Part shown: one piece after another, positions 52,860 through 61,328 of the stretch | Layout: each line of letters opens with the position of its first letter | Position numbering within the stretch: position 1 is the first letter of the stretch | From: Streptomyces dioscori | Lineage (GTDB): Bacteria > Actinomycetota > Actinomycetes > Streptomycetales > Streptomycetaceae | Direction: 5' to 3' | NCBI RefSeq assembly: GCF_003024195.1 | Contig: NZ_KZ679047.1 | Coordinates: 296,734-360,733, forward strand | Length of the DNA: 64,000 nucleotides | Notes under the pieces: generated by a model | Databases searched by the model: none | Seen by the model: only the letters and a program-made list of their open reading frames with translations | What the model was told of the DNA's origin: nothing | Translations under genes and position numbers: made by a program

Positions 52860-52937
52860 GCGGGGCAGCGGGTCAGCGGGTGCCAGGACGCCGATGATCC
52901 GGGTCACCGCCTCCGCCATGGCCTCACGGGCCACCGC
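52860..52937. other. Short gap with a possible gene scrap
   Basis: The minus strand here reads MAREAMAEAVTRIIGVLA with coding-like composition, but no stop-bounded gene of useful size is present. It may be part of the same decayed locus. Confidence 0.3.
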
Positions 52938-53810
52938 CTAGGCGCGGGCCCCGTCGCCCGGCCGACGGGCCGTCTGCGCGCTGCCGAGGCCGTTGCCGTT
53001 GCCGCTGAAGCGGTAGCGGCGTTCGGGGCGGCCCGCCGCTCCGTAGCGCAGGGTCACCTGGGCGCTGCCGATGGAGTGGAAGTGCTCCAGATAGCGGCGG
53101 GCGCTGACGCGGGAGATGCCGGCCAGGGTCGCGCACTCGGCGGCGGACAGGGTGTCCTGCGCGGTCCTCAGGGTGCGTTCGATCAGCGCGGCCGTCTCCA
53201 CGCTCAGCCCCTTGGGCAGCGTGGCGGGCGCCACGGCGGGCACGGCCGCTCCGGCCAGCACCCGGTCGACATCGGCCTGGCCGTGCACGACGGTGGCGAG
53301 CACCCGTCCGCGCCGCGCCGCGTACCGCTCAAGCCGCGCCCGCAGGTCCTCGAACTCGAACGGTTTGAGCAGGTAGTCGACCACGCCGTGCCGGACGGCG
53401 CCACGGACCGCGTCGGTCTCGCGTGCCGCGCTGATGACCATGACGTCGCAGTCGTGTCCGGCGGTACGCAGCCGGGGGATCACGTCGAGCCCGAAGACGT
53501 CCGGCAGGTACAGGTCGAGCAGGACGAGATCGGGGTGCAGTTCGTCGACCGCGCGGGCGGCCCGTTCGCCGGTGCTGGCGACCCCCACGACCCGGAACGG
53601 CTCGACTCGGTCGACGAAGGCGCGGTGGACCCGGGCCACCATGAAGTCGTCGTCGACCACGAGGACGTCGATCGACTCGGACCTCTCGGCTCTCTCGACT
53701 CTGTCGGATCTCTCGGCTCTGTCGGCCCTCCCCGCCGTGCCCGCCGTGCCGGCCGTCGTCGTCGTGCCGGCCGTCGCCGTCGCGTCTGCCCCACCGGGCG
53801 CCCCGTTCAT
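52938..53810 (-). CDS. Response regulator of CitB/DcuR type
   Basis: A 290-residue regulator. After a repeat-rich N-terminus, a receiver domain spans about 48-165: VLVVDDDFMVARVHRAFV, phosphoacceptor in LVLLDLYLPD, and the Lys of YLLKPFEF. A C-terminal helix-turn-helix follows (SAAECATLAGISRVSARRYLEH). The preceding 45 residues are extra, and contain a degenerate RAERSDRVERAERSES repeat encoded by short direct repeats. It overlaps the sensor-kinase stop by four bases (ATGA). The pair probably controls the divergent tricarboxylate transporter operon. Confidence 0.93.
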   Translation of the reverse strand: MNGAPGGADATATAGTTTTAGTAGTAGRADRAERSDRVERAERSESIDVLVVDDDFMVARVHRAFVDRVEPFRVVGVASTGERAARAVDELHPDLVLLDLYLPDVFGLDVIPRLRTAGHDCDVMVISAARETDAVRGAVRHGVVDYLLKPFEFEDLRARLERYAARRGRVLATVVHGQADVDRVLAGAAVPAVAPATLPKGLSVETAALIERTLRTAQDTLSAAECATLAGISRVSARRYLEHFHSIGSAQVTLRYGAAGRPERRYRFSGNGNGLGSAQTARRPGDGARA

Positions 53811-55621
53811 GGTGTCGCTCCTTCCGCCACCGCGTCGGTGAGGTGGCTGACGGTCATGCGTGCGGTGAACATCGCCCCGTCGGGGGTGTTGGTCACCGAG
53901 ATCTCGCCACCGTGACGCTCGCAGACCAGCCGGGTGAGCGCCAGCCCGATCCCGCGCTCGCCCTCCTGCGCGGCCTTGGTGGTGAAGCCGTGCGAGAACA
54001 CCTCCCGGGCGAGTTCGGGAGCGACGCCGGGACCCGAGTCGCGGACCACGATCTCCACACTGGAGGCATCCTGCCGGAGTTCGACCTCGACCCACGCCTC
54101 ATGGCTGTCGGGTGCCTCGCGGCCGTGGGGTCCCTCACGCCCGAGGGGATCACGGCCCGTCGCCGCGACGGACGCGGCGTCCACGGCGTTGTCGACGAGG
54201 TTGCCGACCACCGTCGCCACATCGGCGGCGTCCTTCGGGGTGAGCCGGTCGAGTGCGGTCGCGTCCGAGATGCGCAGGCTGACCTTCCGTTCGGCGGCCA
54301 GGGAGGCCTTCGCCATCAGCAGGGCGGCGACCGCGGTGTCGCGGACACGGCGGCTGAGGGTGACGTCCAGCGACTGGCGGCGCTGGTTCAACCCCCGTAT
54401 GTACCGTACGACTTCGTCCTGTTCACCGATCTGGATCAGCCCCGAGATGGTGTGCAGCTGGTTGGCGAACTCGTGGGCCTGCGCGCGCAGCAGCTCGGAG
54501 GAGCTGCGGAAGGATCCGATCTCCCGTTCCAGCCTCGCCAGTTCGGTACGGTCCCGCAGCGTGGTGACCGAGCCGAGCGGGCGGCCGTCCTTGGTGACGG
54601 TCATCCGGTTCATCACCAGCACCCGGCCGTGCAGGACGACGACCTCGTCGCGTTCCCGACGATCGCCAGGATCGCCGGAATCGCCCAGGTCGCCGTGCCC
54701 TCCTGGCCCCCCGTTCCGCCCGTGCCCGCCGTGCCCCTTCCCCGGGCCCGCAGCCCCCTCCCGGTCCCCCGCCAGGACATCCCGCAGCCGTCCCTCGATA
54801 CCGAGTTCGGTGAGACTGCGGCCCACGCAGTCCGCGGGAAGGGCGAGCAGGCGCCGCCCCATGTCGTTGGCCAGGGTGAGCCGGTGCTGCGGGTCCAGGG
54901 CGATCACGCCCTCGGCGATCCCGTACAGCATCGCCTCCCGGTGTTCGGCGAGGCCCGCGATCTCGCGGGGTTCCAGGCCCAGGGTCTGCCGTTTGACGCG
55001 CCGGGCCAGCAGCCAGGAGCCGATCAGGCCGAGCCCGCTGGCGATGCCCAGATAGGCGAAGAGGTACGAGGACGCGCCGCTCAGCCGCTGCCACACCGTC
55101 GGGTCGGCTTCGCCGATCATCACCGTACCCAGCGGCTGTCCGAGGTTCTCCGGCGTCGCGCCGAGCACCGGTACCTGGGCGACGAGTTCGCGGCTGCCGT
55201 CCAGCGTCATCGAGCCGGACCAGAGGCGGCCGTCGGCGACACCCTCGCCGAGGGAGAGCGGCCCGCCGACCGCCGTGGGATCGGTGGAGCTGACGATCCG
55301 GCCGTGCGCGTCGGCGACGGTCACCGAGGTGACCCCGGACTGGGTCTGCGTGGAGTTCACCAGCGGGGCGAGGGCCTGCTGCGGCGCCGGCTGCACCAGT
55401 TGGCTGCGGGTCAGCGGGTTCGCGGCCAGCTGCTCGGCGAGCGCGATGACCCGGCGGCCCTCGACACGGGTGAAGGTCAGTTCCGACTCTCTGAGGGAGA
55501 GCGCGGCGACGGCCACCAGCACCACCACGACGATGGCGAGCTGCAGCACCAGCATCTCGCCCGCGAGGGTCTGGCGACGGAGGGCGGCGACCACGGCGGA
55601 CTCAATCTCTCGTGCTGACAC
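53807..55621 (-). CDS. Sensor histidine kinase of CitA/DcuS type
   Basis: A 604-residue kinase. Two membrane spans (about 20-40, LVLQLAIVVVVLVAVAAL, and about 180-200) flank an extracellular PAS-like sensor domain. A cytoplasmic PAS domain follows (AMLYGIAEGVIALDPQHRLT), interrupted by a Gly/His/Asp-rich insert of about 35 residues (GKGHGGHGRNGGPGGHGDLG). Then come the H box HEFANQLHTISGLIQIG, and the N box VGNLVDNAVDAA, G1 DSGPGV and G2 GIGLAL boxes. CitA/DcuS kinases sense citrate or C4-dicarboxylates. GTG at 55621 is the only useful start before the first span, but its ribosome site is weak. Confidence 0.9.
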   Translation of the reverse strand: MSAREIESAVVAALRRQTLAGEMLVLQLAIVVVVLVAVAALSLRESELTFTRVEGRRVIALAEQLAANPLTRSQLVQPAPQQALAPLVNSTQTQSGVTSVTVADAHGRIVSSTDPTAVGGPLSLGEGVADGRLWSGSMTLDGSRELVAQVPVLGATPENLGQPLGTVMIGEADPTVWQRLSGASSYLFAYLGIASGLGLIGSWLLARRVKRQTLGLEPREIAGLAEHREAMLYGIAEGVIALDPQHRLTLANDMGRRLLALPADCVGRSLTELGIEGRLRDVLAGDREGAAGPGKGHGGHGRNGGPGGHGDLGDSGDPGDRRERDEVVVLHGRVLVMNRMTVTKDGRPLGSVTTLRDRTELARLEREIGSFRSSSELLRAQAHEFANQLHTISGLIQIGEQDEVVRYIRGLNQRRQSLDVTLSRRVRDTAVAALLMAKASLAAERKVSLRISDATALDRLTPKDAADVATVVGNLVDNAVDAASVAATGRDPLGREGPHGREAPDSHEAWVEVELRQDASSVEIVVRDSGPGVAPELAREVFSHGFTTKAAQEGERGIGLALTRLVCERHGGEISVTNTPDGAMFTARMTVSHLTDAVAEGATP

Positions 55622-55813
55622 GGCGCTGACACGGCGTGGACACCGCGCTGAACGGCTCGGCTGCCGGGTCGCACCATCATGGCCCCCGCCCGCGGCCGGG
55701 AGAAGGGCGGAGACCGGGGCTGACACAAAGACCACAACCTCCGTTGGTTCCGCAAGAGAGACAGGCCTCCGGCGTGCGGGCAGTATGTGGCCCACGTCAC
55801 CCCCCCCATTCCA

Positions 55814-55854
55814 GGGCGTCCCCGTATCCCCCCGGCTCCAGTACGGGGACGCCC
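55814..55854 (+). promoter_or_regulatory. 13-bp inverted repeat in the tctC leader
   Basis: GGGCGTCCCCGTA (55814-55826) and TACGGGGACGCCC (55842-55854) are perfect complements separated by 15 bases, ending 33 bases before the tctC start. It could be a CitB-type regulator operator, or a leader hairpin that attenuates transcription. Confidence 0.55.
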
Positions 55855-55887
55855 CTCCCCGCATCTCATGTACAGGTGGTGGAACTC

Positions 55888-56871
55888 GTGCGCCTGAGCA
55901 CCCCCCTCGCCCTGTTCGGGGCCGCCGTGCTCGTGTTCGTGGGACCTCCGCTGCTGACGGCCGGCAGTGGTGCCGAGACCGGCACCCAGATTCCCGGCCT
56001 GCGCTTCATGGTCCCCAACACGCCCGGCGGCGGCTACGACATCACGGCCCGCACGGCGGCGAAGAACGCCGAGGACGCCGAACTCACCCACAACATCGAG
56101 GTGTTCAACCTGCCGGGCGCCGGAGGCACCGTCGGGCTGAGCCGGCTGGTGAGCGAGCACGGCAACGGCAAGCTCGCCATGTCGATGGGGCTCGGTGTGG
56201 TGGGCGCGGTGCGCTCCAACGACGCGCCGAAGACCCTCGCCGACACGACCCCGATCGCGCGGCTCACCGAGGAGCAGGACGTCGTCGTGGTCTCCAAGGA
56301 CTCCCCGTACAAGTCGGTCGACCAGCTCGTGGACGCCTGGAAGGCGAATCCCGGCAAACTGCCGGTGGGCGGCGGGTCCTCGCCCGGCGGGCCCGACCAT
56401 CTCGCGCCGATGCTGATGGCGAAGGCCGCGGGCATCGCTCCGAGGGACGTCAACTACATCCCCTTCGACGGCGGCGGCGAACTGCTCGCGTCGATCCTCG
56501 GCAACAAGGTCGCCTTCGGGGTGTCCGGCGTCGGCGAGTACCTCGACCAGATCAAGGCGGGCGAGCTGCGGGTGCTCGCGGTCACCGGACCCGAGCGGGT
56601 CGACGAGCTGGACGCGCCCACCCTGAAGGAGTCCGGCTACGACGTGGACTTCACCAACTGGCGCGGCATCGTGGCCCCGCCGGGCCTGTCCGACGCCGAA
56701 CGCGACAAGCTCGTACGCCTCGTCGAGGAGCTGCACGACTCCCCCGAGTGGCAGAAGTCCCTGGAGACGAACGGCTGGGACGACGCCTTCCTGACGGGCG
56801 CGAAGTTCGGCGACTTCCTGGACGCCCAGGACAGGCGCGTGGTGTCGGTGCTGAAGGAGCTGGGACTGTGA
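55888..56871 (+). CDS. tctC: Tripartite tricarboxylate transporter substrate-binding protein
   Basis: A 327-residue secreted receptor. The signal region is RLSTPLALFGAAVLVFVGPPLL, and the mature protein carries the family sequences RFMVPNTPGGGYDITART and NLPGAGGTVGLSRL, followed by GGGSSPGGPDHL. The family binds citrate and related tricarboxylates extracellularly and delivers them to the TctAB membrane pair. Three in-frame GTG codons are possible (55876, 55879, 55888); 55888 gives the shortest basic N-terminus and has GGTGG at good spacing. It forms the first gene of a tctCBA operon. Confidence 0.92.
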   Translation: MRLSTPLALFGAAVLVFVGPPLLTAGSGAETGTQIPGLRFMVPNTPGGGYDITARTAAKNAEDAELTHNIEVFNLPGAGGTVGLSRLVSEHGNGKLAMSMGLGVVGAVRSNDAPKTLADTTPIARLTEEQDVVVVSKDSPYKSVDQLVDAWKANPGKLPVGGGSSPGGPDHLAPMLMAKAAGIAPRDVNYIPFDGGGELLASILGNKVAFGVSGVGEYLDQIKAGELRVLAVTGPERVDELDAPTLKESGYDVDFTNWRGIVAPPGLSDAERDKLVRLVEELHDSPEWQKSLETNGWDDAFLTGAKFGDFLDAQDRRVVSVLKELGL

Positions 56872-57434
56872 CGACGCGGACCACCGACGTTCCCGGGACG
56901 CCGCCCACCCCGCCGACACCCCCGACGTCCTCGGACACGCGCCGCGCCTGGCTGCGGGAGCACTCCGAACTCGGCGTCTGCGTGCTGCTGCTGGCGCTCG
57001 GCGTGCTCGTCCTGACCGACGCGCTCACCATGGACGTCGACATCACCCAGCGCGGGCCCGTCGGGCCGAAGACCGTCCCGGTCGTGGTCGGCGTCGGGCT
57101 GCTCGTGATCGCCGCGCTGCTCGCCGTCGACGTCCTGCGCGGCGGTCACGGTGAGGCGGAGGGCGGCGAGGACGTCGACCTGTCCGAACCGGCCGACTGG
57201 CGGACGGTGCTGCTGCTCGCCGGGGTGTTCCTCGGCTCGGCCGTCCTCATCGAACCGCTCGGCTTCCCCGTCGCGGGCGCCCTCCTCTTCTGGGGCGCGG
57301 CCTTCGCGCTGGGCAGCCGCCGCCTCGACAAGGACCCCCTGATCGCTGCCGCCCTCTCCCTCTTCACGTACGTCGTCTTCAACAATCTGCTCGGGGTACC
57401 GCTGCCGGGCGGCCCGCTGATGGGAGTGCTGTGA
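56868..57434 (+). CDS. tctB: Tripartite tricarboxylate transporter small membrane subunit
   Basis: A 188-residue protein with four membrane spans, after a Thr/Pro-rich cytoplasmic N-terminus. Spans include LGVCVLLLALGVLVLTDA, VVVGVGLLVIAALLAVDVL and TVLLLAGVFLGSAVLIEPLG. A central charged loop (HGEAEGGEDVDLSEPADW) separates two pairs. The size and pattern match TctB, which assists TctA. GTG at 56868 overlaps the tctC stop by four bases. Confidence 0.9.
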   Translation: MTTRTTDVPGTPPTPPTPPTSSDTRRAWLREHSELGVCVLLLALGVLVLTDALTMDVDITQRGPVGPKTVPVVVGVGLLVIAALLAVDVLRGGHGEAEGGEDVDLSEPADWRTVLLLAGVFLGSAVLIEPLGFPVAGALLFWGAAFALGSRRLDKDPLIAAALSLFTYVVFNNLLGVPLPGGPLMGVL

Positions 57435-57435
57435 C

Positions 57436-58944
57436 ATGGACGCCCTCAACTCCCTGATGGACGGCTTCGCCACGGCCCTCACACCGGTCAATCTGCTGTG
57501 GGCCGCCCTCGGTGTGCTGCTCGGCACCGCGATCGGCGTGCTGCCCGGCATCGGCCCCGCGATGGCCGTCGCGCTGCTGCTGCCGGTGACGTACGGGCTC
57601 GAACCGATCGGCGCGTTCATCATGTTCGCGGGGATCTACTACGGGGCGATGTTCGGCGGTTCGACCACCTCGATCCTGCTGAACACGCCGGGTGAGAGCG
57701 CCGCCGTGGTCGCGGCCATGGAGGGCAATCCGATGGCCAAGGCGGGGCGGGGCGCGCAGGCGCTCGCGGCCGCCGCCATCGGCCACTTCGCGGGCGGTCT
57801 GATCGGTACGCTCCTGCTGGTCGCGCTCGCCCCGACGGTCGCGGACCTGGCGGTGGACATCGGCGCGCCGGACTACTTCGCCATCATGGTGCTGGCGTTC
57901 ATCGCGGTGACGTCGGTGCTGGGCTCGTCCAGGATCAGAGGTCTCGCGTCCCTGCTCATCGGGCTGACCCTGGGCCTGGTCGGCCTGGACCAGATGACCG
58001 GCCAGCAGCGGCTCACGTTCGGTTCGCTGCAGCTTGCCGACGGCATCGACGTGGTCATCGTGGCGGTCGGCCTGTTCGCGATCGGCGAGGCCCTGTGGGT
58101 GGCGGCGCATCTGCGGCGCAGCCCGGGCAAGCCGATCCCGGTGGGCCGGCCCTGGCTGGGCCGCGAGGACGTGCGGCGGACCTGGAAGTCCTGGTTGCGC
58201 GGGCCGTTGATCGGCTTCCCCTTCGGCGCGATCCCGGCGGGCGGCGCGGAGATCCCCACGTTCCTGTCGTACGCCACGGAGAAGCGGCTGTCGAAGCACA
58301 AGGACGACTGGGGCAAGGGCGCGATCGAGGGGGTGGCGGGCCCGGAGTCGGCGGCCTCGGCCTCCGCGGCGGGCACGCTGGTGTCCATGCTGACGCTCGG
58401 CCTGCCGACGACGGCGGTCGCGGCCGTCATGCTGGCGGCCTTCCAGCAGTACGGCATCCAGCCGGGCCCGCTCCTCTTCGAGCGCGAGCCGGACCTGGTG
58501 TGGGGCCTGATCGCCTCCCTCTTCGTCGGCATGGTGCTGCTGCTCGCGCTCAACCTCCCGCTGGCCCCGGTCTGGGCGAAGCTGCTGCGCATCCCGCGCC
58601 CGTATCTGTACGCGGGGATCCTGTTCTTCGCGGCGGTCGGCGCGTACGCGGTCGGCGGCGAGGTCATCGACCTGGTGATCCTGCTGATCATCGGCCTGAT
58701 CGGTTTCGGTATGCGGCGGTACGGTCTGCCGGTGCTGCCCGCCGTCATCGGCGTCATCCTTGGCCCCAACGCGGAGCAGCAGCTCAGGCGCGCCCTGCAG
58801 ATCAGCGACGGAAGTGTGTCGGGGCTGGTCAACACGCCTTTCGCGGTGACGGTGTACGCGGTGACGGCCCTGCTGCTGATCTGGCCTCTGCTGCGGAAAC
58901 TCGTGACCCGTGTCCGCGCGAAACCCGAACCGGCCGCCAAGTAG
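57436..58944 (+). CDS. tctA: Tripartite tricarboxylate transporter large membrane subunit
   Basis: A 502-residue permease with about twelve spans. The TctA signature GIGPAMAVALLLPVTYGLEP is present near residue 42 and GSTTSILLNTPGESAAVVAA near residue 76. The loop DDWGKGAIEGVAGPESAASA at about residue 290 also follows the family. This subunit carries the transport path for tricarboxylates with Na+. It begins two bases after the tctB stop and closes the operon. Confidence 0.95.
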   Translation: MDALNSLMDGFATALTPVNLLWAALGVLLGTAIGVLPGIGPAMAVALLLPVTYGLEPIGAFIMFAGIYYGAMFGGSTTSILLNTPGESAAVVAAMEGNPMAKAGRGAQALAAAAIGHFAGGLIGTLLLVALAPTVADLAVDIGAPDYFAIMVLAFIAVTSVLGSSRIRGLASLLIGLTLGLVGLDQMTGQQRLTFGSLQLADGIDVVIVAVGLFAIGEALWVAAHLRRSPGKPIPVGRPWLGREDVRRTWKSWLRGPLIGFPFGAIPAGGAEIPTFLSYATEKRLSKHKDDWGKGAIEGVAGPESAASASAAGTLVSMLTLGLPTTAVAAVMLAAFQQYGIQPGPLLFEREPDLVWGLIASLFVGMVLLLALNLPLAPVWAKLLRIPRPYLYAGILFFAAVGAYAVGGEVIDLVILLIIGLIGFGMRRYGLPVLPAVIGVILGPNAEQQLRRALQISDGSVSGLVNTPFAVTVYAVTALLLIWPLLRKLVTRVRAKPEPAAK

Positions 58945-59042
58945 TTGCCCTTTCTATAACTATTGTCGCTTTTGCGATGTTTCATGCCTTCTGTCGCGGT
59001 GACCCGGACATCACACCGGACCCAGAAGGAGGGTGCTGAAGG

Positions 59043-59864
59043 ATGATCACCCAGGAGCAGATACCGGCAGTACTGGAACATCCCGTGTACGACGCCGAGG
59101 GCAACAAGATCGGGGACGCCAACCACGTCTTCTTCGACGATGCGACCGGCCGTCCGGAATGGGTCAGCATCAAGACCGGCTTCTTCGGCACCAGCGAGTC
59201 GTTCGTGCCCATCCGGGAAGCGGTCATGGTCGAGGACCACCTTGAGGTGCCCTACGCCAAGGGCATGATCAAGGACGCCCCCAACGTCGACGTCGACAGC
59301 GGCGGCCACCTGTCCGAGTCGGAGGAGGTCCGGCTGTACGAGCACTACGGCATCGCCTGGGACGACGCGTGGCAGCAGGCGAACCAGCCCGGCGGAGGTG
59401 GCTGGGCGCACTCCGGCACCGCCGGGACGACCGCGGCCACCGGCACCGCGGACATGAACATGGCCACGTCCGAGGACGAGGCGATGACCCGGTCCGAGGA
59501 GCACATGCACGTCGGCGCCGAACGCTACGAGACGGGGCGGGCGCGACTGCGCAAGTACGTGGTGACGGAGGAGGTCCAGCAGACGGTGCCCCTGCGCCAC
59601 GAGGAGGTACGCGTCGTACGCGAGCCGATCACGGACGCGAACGTGGGCGACGCCCTGTCGGGCGCGGAGATCTCCGAGGCCGAGCACGAGGTCACACTGC
59701 ACGCCGAACGCCCGGTCGTGGAGACCGAGACGGTTCCGGTGGAGCGGGTGCGGCTGAGCACCGAGGAGGTCACCGAGGAGGAGACCGTCACGGGCCAGGT
59801 CCGCAAGGAGAGGATCGCCACCGACGGCATCGAGGACGACGACGAGGGCCGCCCGCGCCGGTAG
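59043..59864 (+). CDS. PRC-barrel and DUF2382 protein
   Basis: A 273-residue soluble protein. Residues 5-80 form a PRC barrel (HPVYDAEGNKIGDANHVFFD, GRPEWVSIKTG). A Gly/Ala/Thr-rich linker (about 117-150) precedes a DUF2382 domain (TGRARLRKYVVTEEVQQTVP, EHEVTLHAERPVVETETVP) made of long beta strands. Such proteins are common in actinomycetes and stress-associated, with unknown mechanism. It has an AGGAGG ribosome site and begins 98 bases after tctA, with a terminator 84 bases after its stop. Confidence 0.88.
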   Translation: MITQEQIPAVLEHPVYDAEGNKIGDANHVFFDDATGRPEWVSIKTGFFGTSESFVPIREAVMVEDHLEVPYAKGMIKDAPNVDVDSGGHLSESEEVRLYEHYGIAWDDAWQQANQPGGGGWAHSGTAGTTAATGTADMNMATSEDEAMTRSEEHMHVGAERYETGRARLRKYVVTEEVQQTVPLRHEEVRVVREPITDANVGDALSGAEISEAEHEVTLHAERPVVETETVPVERVRLSTEEVTEEETVTGQVRKERIATDGIEDDDEGRPRR

Positions 59865-59947
59865 TCCGGCACGCGCCACGCCGGAGGTCCATGCGCCCAC
59901 ACCACCCGGCCGTCGGCTGTAGGCCGTTGGCCGGCAGTCGGTCCGCA

Positions 59948-59987
59948 CCGCAGGTTCGAGCAGCCTCGAAGGGGCTCGAACCTGCGG
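59948..59987 (+). terminator. 14-bp terminator hairpin after the DUF2382 gene
   Basis: CCGCAGGTTCGAGC (59948-59961) pairs perfectly with GCTCGAACCTGCGG (59974-59987) around a 12-base loop. Confidence 0.75.
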
Positions 59988-60021
59988 TCGCGTCGGCCGG
60001 GGGCGACCGTCGTCACGCGGC

Positions 60022-60150
60022 TCAGCCGACGCGGTGCACCAGCTGCGTGGTCGGTTCGTAGCGGGCGCCGACGATCCGCGGCGCCCCCGAGTCCACCCTG
60101 GCGGCAAAGATCGGGCTCCACCGCGAGCCGTGAGCGTAAGAGCCGTATGT
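60022..60150 (-). pseudogene. Possible gene remnant on the minus strand
   Basis: A minus-strand frame without a start codon encodes YGSYAHGSRWSPIFAARVDS, then GAPRIVGARYEPTTQLVHRVG and a stop at 60022. Third positions are almost all G or C, as in real genes, and its residue choice is ordinary. The beginning of the gene is missing, and neighbouring frames also have coding-like bits, so a frameshifted or truncated gene is likely. I do not recognise the family. Confidence 0.4.
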
Positions 60151-60388
60151 TGGCGTCGACCGTCGCGTCGACGCGGGCGTCCCCCTCCTTGCCTCGGTTG
60201 GAGTCGATCGCCCCTCTGTTCGGGTCGCTCAATCCTGAGCAGCTGTTGAGCGGTTGTTGAACCACTCTTGGCGACAGTGGGAGACATCGTCGAGGCGCGC
60301 CGGGCGAGCGCGAGCCGCAGAACACGTCGGCCGGCCGCGCACGGCAGAGTGGTGTCCACCGCATCGAACGGACAGGGAAGTTGAAGTC

Positions 60389-61291
60389 ATGACCGACAAG
60401 CTCACCGTCAGTGTCCTGGGCACCGGGATCATGGGGGCCGCGATGGCCCGTAACCTCGCGCGGGCCGGACACACCGTCCGGGCCTGGAACCGGAGCCGGG
60501 ACAAGGCCGAACCGCTCGCCGCCGACGGCGCGTACGTCGCGGGCACGCCCGCCGAGGCGGTGGAGGGCGCCGACGTCGTCCTGACCATGCTGTACGACGG
60601 TCCCGCCGCGCTGGACGTGATGCGGCAGGCCTCGCCCGCCCTGCGCGCGGGCACGCCGTGGATCCAGTCGACGACCGCGGGCATCGACGGCGTCGGGGAG
60701 TTGGCCGAGTTCGCCCGCGAGAAGGGCCTGGTCTTCTACGACGCGCCCGTGCTCGGCACCCGACAGCCCGCCGAGGCAGGGCAGTTGCTCGTGCTGGCCG
60801 CCGGTCCGAGCGACGGCCGCGACACCGTGGCACCGGTCTTCGACGCGGTCGGCGCCCGTACGGTGTGGACCGGCGAGGACGGGGCGGCGGGCAGCGCCAC
60901 CCGCCTCAAGCTCGTCGCCAACAGCTGGGTCATCGCAGCCACCAGCGCGACCGGCGAGACCCTCGCCCTGGCCAAGGCGCTGGGCGTGGATCCGCAGAGC
61001 TTCTTCGACGCCATCGCCGGCGGCCCGCTCGACATGGGGTATCTGCACGCCAAGAGCGCCCTCATCCTGGAGGACCGGTTGTCGCCCGCCGCCTTCGCCG
61101 TGTCCACCGCGGGCAAGGACGCCCGTCTCATCGTCGAGGCCGGTGAGCAGCACGGGGTCCGGCTGGACGTCGCGGCGGCGAGCGCCGAACGCTTCGCCCG
61201 CGCCGCCGCGCAGGGCCACGGCGACGAGGACATGGCCGCGGCCTACTTCGCGAGCTTCGACGAGGGTACGGGGGACTCGACCGCCCGGTAG
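60389..61291 (+). CDS. NAD(P)-dependent beta-hydroxyacid dehydrogenase (6PGDH-like)
   Basis: A 300-residue oxidoreductase of the 3-hydroxyisobutyrate/6-phosphogluconate dehydrogenase family. It shows the Rossmann start VLGTGIMGAAMARNLARAGH, the WNRS arginine for NADP preference, the substrate-binding QSTTAGIDGVGELAEF, FYDAPVLGTRQPAEAGQ and the catalytic Lys of ATRLKLVANSW. The start is the ATG at 60389. It may act on 3-hydroxyisobutyrate, tartronate semialdehyde or related compounds; no pathway partner is adjacent. It is followed by the convergent MarR gene, 37 bases away. Confidence 0.9.
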   Translation: MTDKLTVSVLGTGIMGAAMARNLARAGHTVRAWNRSRDKAEPLAADGAYVAGTPAEAVEGADVVLTMLYDGPAALDVMRQASPALRAGTPWIQSTTAGIDGVGELAEFAREKGLVFYDAPVLGTRQPAEAGQLLVLAAGPSDGRDTVAPVFDAVGARTVWTGEDGAAGSATRLKLVANSWVIAATSATGETLALAKALGVDPQSFFDAIAGGPLDMGYLHAKSALILEDRLSPAAFAVSTAGKDARLIVEAGEQHGVRLDVAAASAERFARAAAQGHGDEDMAAAYFASFDEGTGDSTAR

Positions 61292-61328
61292 GAGCACCCG
61301 GCAGGACCACGACTCCGGCGGGCGCCGG

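Larger units (their letters stand above)
59865..60388. other. Intergenic region with terminator and a gene remnant
   Basis: Between the DUF2382 protein and the dehydrogenase there is no intact gene. The region holds a strong hairpin (59948-59987) and, on the minus strand at 60022-60150, a coding scrap. The 230 bases before the dehydrogenase start show no clear promoter. Confidence 0.6.

Noticed and set aside
59948..59987. GGTTCGAGC near a hairpin as part of a tRNA
   Set aside because: The sequence is one perfect stem-loop; there is no cloverleaf, no acceptor stem and no anticodon arm.
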